DNA from: a virus
DNA length: 57,135 bases
Direction: 5' to 3' (one strand)
IMG/VR virus record: IMGVR_UViG_3300035410_000105
Span: 1 to 57,135 of that record
Shown: positions 54,825 through 57,135 of the stretch, piece after piece
Layout of the letters: every line of letters begins with the position of its first letter
Numbering within the stretch: position 1 is the first letter of the stretch
Program-made: the position numbers and the translations under genes
Notes under the pieces: generated by a model
Told to the model about the DNA's origin: nothing
Database searches by the model: none
The model's input: the letters and a program-made list of their open reading frames with translations, nothing else

Positions 54825-56810
54825 TTACCAATTCGTGGTCCAATTTCGGCGCCGCGAGGGCGCAAAGGGCTGTCGCCGCGGGCTCGGCGCCGGCACCCGC
54901 TCGGGCACTGGTTCATCGGACGGCCCATCGCTGATCGCATCGCCCGGCGCGGGCTTCGCGTCAACCGCTTGCGGCTTGCGCCGGCGATGCACGCCGAGCG
55001 ACTGCGCCATCGCGACGTTGATCGCTTCACAATCGAGGTAGTGGTTCTCGGCGCGGATCTTCACCCACGTCGCAAGACCCGAAGGCTTCGGCACGCGCGC
55101 CTCGGCCGTCAGCTGCATGCAGTAGTCCTCGGTGACGTCCTGCGGCACCCAGAAGCGCCCGGGCTGATCCTCCGGCCACACGATTCGGCCCTGCACCCAC
55201 GACTTGAAGTAGTCGCTGTCGATGTGCCACAGCTGCAGGCCTTTCTTATGGACCTGGCCGCGAAACGTCACATCGATCAGCGACGGCTGCAGCGGCTTGT
55301 TCAGCCGATCGCGGCCCTTCGTCGGCACCGCACGCCGATATCGCAGGCAGAAGTCATAGATCAGGTTGTCCGGTCGTCGCCACTTATCGCCGGGGCGGTA
55401 ACCGGAGTCGATGCCCATGCGCCGGATCGGCAGCCCGGGCTTGCCCTCGGTATCGCCGTACGTGCGCTCGAGCAACTCGGCGAGATCCTCCCACACAGGC
55501 GCGTGCTCGGTCTCGCCCCACAGCTCGCCGTAATCGATGAGCCAGGACTCCATCGAGTAGCCCCAGGCGCGCACCGCGTAGACGAGGCGCTTCTTCTGCA
55601 CGTCGACGCCGCACGTGAGAACGCGCGCACCGGCGAGTAACTGACCCGCGTTGTAGGGCCCCGCGCACTTTCTGACCGCTGCTGCGGGCGGCGCATCTCC
55701 GCGGAAAGCGTAGAGCTCGCCGAAGCCGGTATTGATGACGACCCGGATCCGTTCCTGATCGCCACTGTTTGTGGCCCGAATGTAATCAGCGGCGCGGTCG
55801 CCGAATGTCTTCCAGGGCGAGCACAAGCCGGAGATCCAGAAGCTCGCCGTATCGGAGTCCGGCGGCTCGCCCACCACTTTGCCGTCCACTACCTTCTGGC
55901 CCGGCGCGAGGTAGCGGCCCGCGGCGTTCATCGCCGCTTTCGCACTGTCCTCGATGTGGCAGCCGTTCGTCGAGCAGATGAGCCGCGCCTCTTTCTTCGC
56001 GACGCGCGGGCTGCAGCTTTTGCCATCGGCATCCTTCGGCCACCACAGGTGCCGCAGCCGCGGGATGAAGTACTGCGAGCAGTGCGGACACGGCACGGCC
56101 CACTCAAAGCGCGTGCCTTCCTGCCAGAGCCGCCAGATCGGGCTGAGCACGTCTTTCGCGTCGGCCACTTTCCAGTGCTCTATGCCGGTCTCGGGGTGGC
56201 GCTCGACATCCACGTTTCCCTCGGTCGGCGTGGAGGTCGCGATTCCGCGGCCGCCCGAGTAGTTGGAGTTGCGCGCCTCTGCGAGCGCAAACGCGTCGCC
56301 CTCGCCCGGGATCGGGTCCATACGGTCGTACTCATCGATGAGCACGTACTTCGCCGTCTGCGAGGCCAATTCTGTCGGCGAGCCGGACCAGGCGAGCCGG
56401 AGACTGACGCCGGCTACCGTCTTGGATAGGCCTTGTGACTTTCGCGAGCGATCGGTCTTCGCCCAAAGAGACGGCGCCGACTTCAGCATCGCCGTCACCT
56501 GAGGATTAATGACGGTGCTGACATTGTTCTTCGTCGGACCGACATACAGGATGGGCGCCGGCGCGTCGTCGAGCTCGCGGCCGATGACATTCAGCAGTCC
56601 GCCCGTTTTGCCCATTTGCGAGCCGCAGACAACGGCCTCGCGTCGATAGTCGCACAGCGCGTCGTAGATCGGCGGCATGTACGGCGTGCGATCGCTGCGC
56701 CAGGGTCCCGGCTCTGGAGTGCCCGTCGGCAACACGCGGCACGCATCGGCCCATTGCGCGGGCGTGCGATCAGGCGGCGCCCGAAGAATTGCCTCCAGCG
56801 ATCGGCACAA
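54825..56810 (-). CDS. terminase large subunit, GpA family
   Basis: About 661 residues; the start is uncertain (TTG 56810 used, overlapping the small subunit; no good ATG or GTG with a ribosome site). ATPase: Walker A VVCGSQMGKTGG (62-69 region) and Walker B YVLIDEYDR (156-160 region). Zinc-type Cys (CPHCSQYF; CSTNGC) and the nuclease domain (LTCGVDVQKKRLVYAVRAWG ... MGIDSGYRPGD) follow, as in lambda gpA. Packages DNA by pumping it into the prohead and cutting at cos-type sites. The basic end RRRNWTTNW may contact DNA. Confidence 0.93.
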   Translation of the reverse strand: MCRSLEAILRAPPDRTPAQWADACRVLPTGTPEPGPWRSDRTPYMPPIYDALCDYRREAVVCGSQMGKTGGLLNVIGRELDDAPAPILYVGPTKNNVSTVINPQVTAMLKSAPSLWAKTDRSRKSQGLSKTVAGVSLRLAWSGSPTELASQTAKYVLIDEYDRMDPIPGEGDAFALAEARNSNYSGGRGIATSTPTEGNVDVERHPETGIEHWKVADAKDVLSPIWRLWQEGTRFEWAVPCPHCSQYFIPRLRHLWWPKDADGKSCSPRVAKKEARLICSTNGCHIEDSAKAAMNAAGRYLAPGQKVVDGKVVGEPPDSDTASFWISGLCSPWKTFGDRAADYIRATNSGDQERIRVVINTGFGELYAFRGDAPPAAAVRKCAGPYNAGQLLAGARVLTCGVDVQKKRLVYAVRAWGYSMESWLIDYGELWGETEHAPVWEDLAELLERTYGDTEGKPGLPIRRMGIDSGYRPGDKWRRPDNLIYDFCLRYRRAVPTKGRDRLNKPLQPSLIDVTFRGQVHKKGLQLWHIDSDYFKSWVQGRIVWPEDQPGRFWVPQDVTEDYCMQLTAEARVPKPSGLATWVKIRAENHYLDCEAINVAMAQSLGVHRRRKPQAVDAKPAPGDAISDGPSDEPVPERVPAPSPRRQPFAPSRRRNWTTNW

Positions 56811-57135
56811 CCTCTGCGTCCGGCGCGAGAGAGCCGAGCCTCGCGGCGATCCGGTCGCGGAGCGCGTTGCACTCATCCAATGCCTTCTTCTGAATTTCCG
56901 CATCCGCGCTGATGCGCTGTGGTAGCGAGCCCAGGCCCTCAGCGAGTTCAGCCGCGATCGCCTGCTCTACCGTTTGAACTTCGTCAGCCGGGATGAGCTC
57001 GCGGCGGGATTTCGCGTTGGCGATACGAAGCCGCTCAGCCTGTTCATGCGCGACGGTCGTTCGTGCGGCGTCGGGCTTCTTGGCCCTCATGGATGCCACC
57101 CACGGCACCGCAACCTGCAAATCGATCAGTACTGC
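56770..57135 (-). CDS. terminase small subunit, C-terminal part (partial, runs off window end)
   Basis: 121 residues visible from the window edge. AVLIDLQVAVPWVASMRAKK follows the HTH in Nu1-type proteins ('DLQ..V.W...'), then a helical body (EQAERLRIANAKSRRELIPA, DEVQTVEQAIAAELAEGLGS) of the 'A....E....k..G.lvpa.ev' type and a C-terminal end that overlaps the TerL gene. The HTH half is at 1-136. No in-window start is needed; the TTG at 57120 is not believed. Confidence 0.75.
   Translation of the reverse strand, partial: AVLIDLQVAVPWVASMRAKKPDAARTTVAHEQAERLRIANAKSRRELIPADEVQTVEQAIAAELAEGLGSLPQRISADAEIQKKALDECNALRDRIAARLGSLAPDAEVVPIAGGNSSGAA

Noticed and set aside
57114-57120. TTG at 57120 as the TerS start
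   Set aside because: Codons upstream to the window edge stay open and fit the family (AVLIDLQ), so the gene continues beyond the edge.
1-57135. Diversity-generating retroelement, suggested by podovirus-like appendage genes
   Set aside because: No reverse transcriptase ORF and no template/variable repeat pair seen near any appendage or tailspike gene.

Overview
The window is an almost complete genome of a temperate, long-tailed (siphovirus-type) phage. DNA is GC-rich and densely packed, with most neighbouring genes sharing stop/start bases (ATGA, GTGA, TGATG). The host is probably a high-GC proteobacterium: Gram-negative spanins and lipoproteins, a GH19 endolysin, a DUF4224 gene beside the integrase and a phage CsrA. 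I cannot name the genus. The two ends carry opposite halves of one terminase small-subunit gene, so the molecule is circular or circularly permuted, with perhaps a few tens of bases missing at the junction.

Layout. (1) 14.18-7.74 kb, minus strand: early-left operon with a Cro-like regulator, small zinc protein, HNH protein, O-like replication protein with repeat arrays inside it, DnaB-type helicase, RuvC-like resolvase and small HTH proteins. (2) 7.67-7.5 kb: a strong minus-strand promoter followed at once by two Rho-independent terminators, the arrangement expected of an antiterminated late promoter. (3) 7.5-1.1 kb, minus: a cassette of predicted appendage and minor virion proteins (FN3, LamG-like, a repeat-rich Ala/Ser protein, fibre adaptor-like, gpZ-like), then a fragment of a tail-tip gene, an HNH gene broken by two one-base insertions, and the start of TerS. 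(4) Across the junction, 57.1-33.5 kb, minus: TerS, TerL, gpW-like, portal, protease-capsid fusion, head-tail connectors, tail tube, gpG/gpGT with a GGGAAAA slippery site, tape measure, a tail tip like that of gene transfer agents (DUF2460, DUF2163, NlpC/P60, gpJ-like), a beta-helix tailspike, then the lysis region (GH19 endolysin, small membrane proteins, nested Rz/Rz1). One plus-strand lipoprotein gene (37.4 kb) interrupts this unit.

(5) 14.2-14.75 kb: immunity region. A repressor lacking a self-cleavage domain lies between three similar 16-bp operators (GTGT-N8-ACAC type). (6) 14.77-32.3 kb, plus strand: one long early-right operon. It starts with a lipoprotein and many small unknown proteins. 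It continues with a recombination cluster (zinc-ribbon protein with an SSB-like tail, Cas4-like nuclease, RecT-like annealing protein, SMC-like ATPase, DEDDh exonuclease), a DNA methyltransferase, CsrA, a HerA-like ATPase, many small Cys-rich proteins, a DUF4224 excisionase candidate and a tyrosine integrase. (7) 32.3-32.6 kb: non-coding, with repeats that suit attP arm sites. (8) 32.6-33.5 kb: two unidentified genes.

Likely logic: the repressor shuts both early operons through the three operators. After induction the left operon replicates DNA from an origin inside the O-like gene, and the right operon supplies recombination, methylation and host-takeover functions. Late transcription from 7.66 kb then runs leftward through appendage, packaging, head, tail and lysis genes, about 31 kb across the circle junction. 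At least four genes show single-base frame breaks, either real decay or assembly indels.
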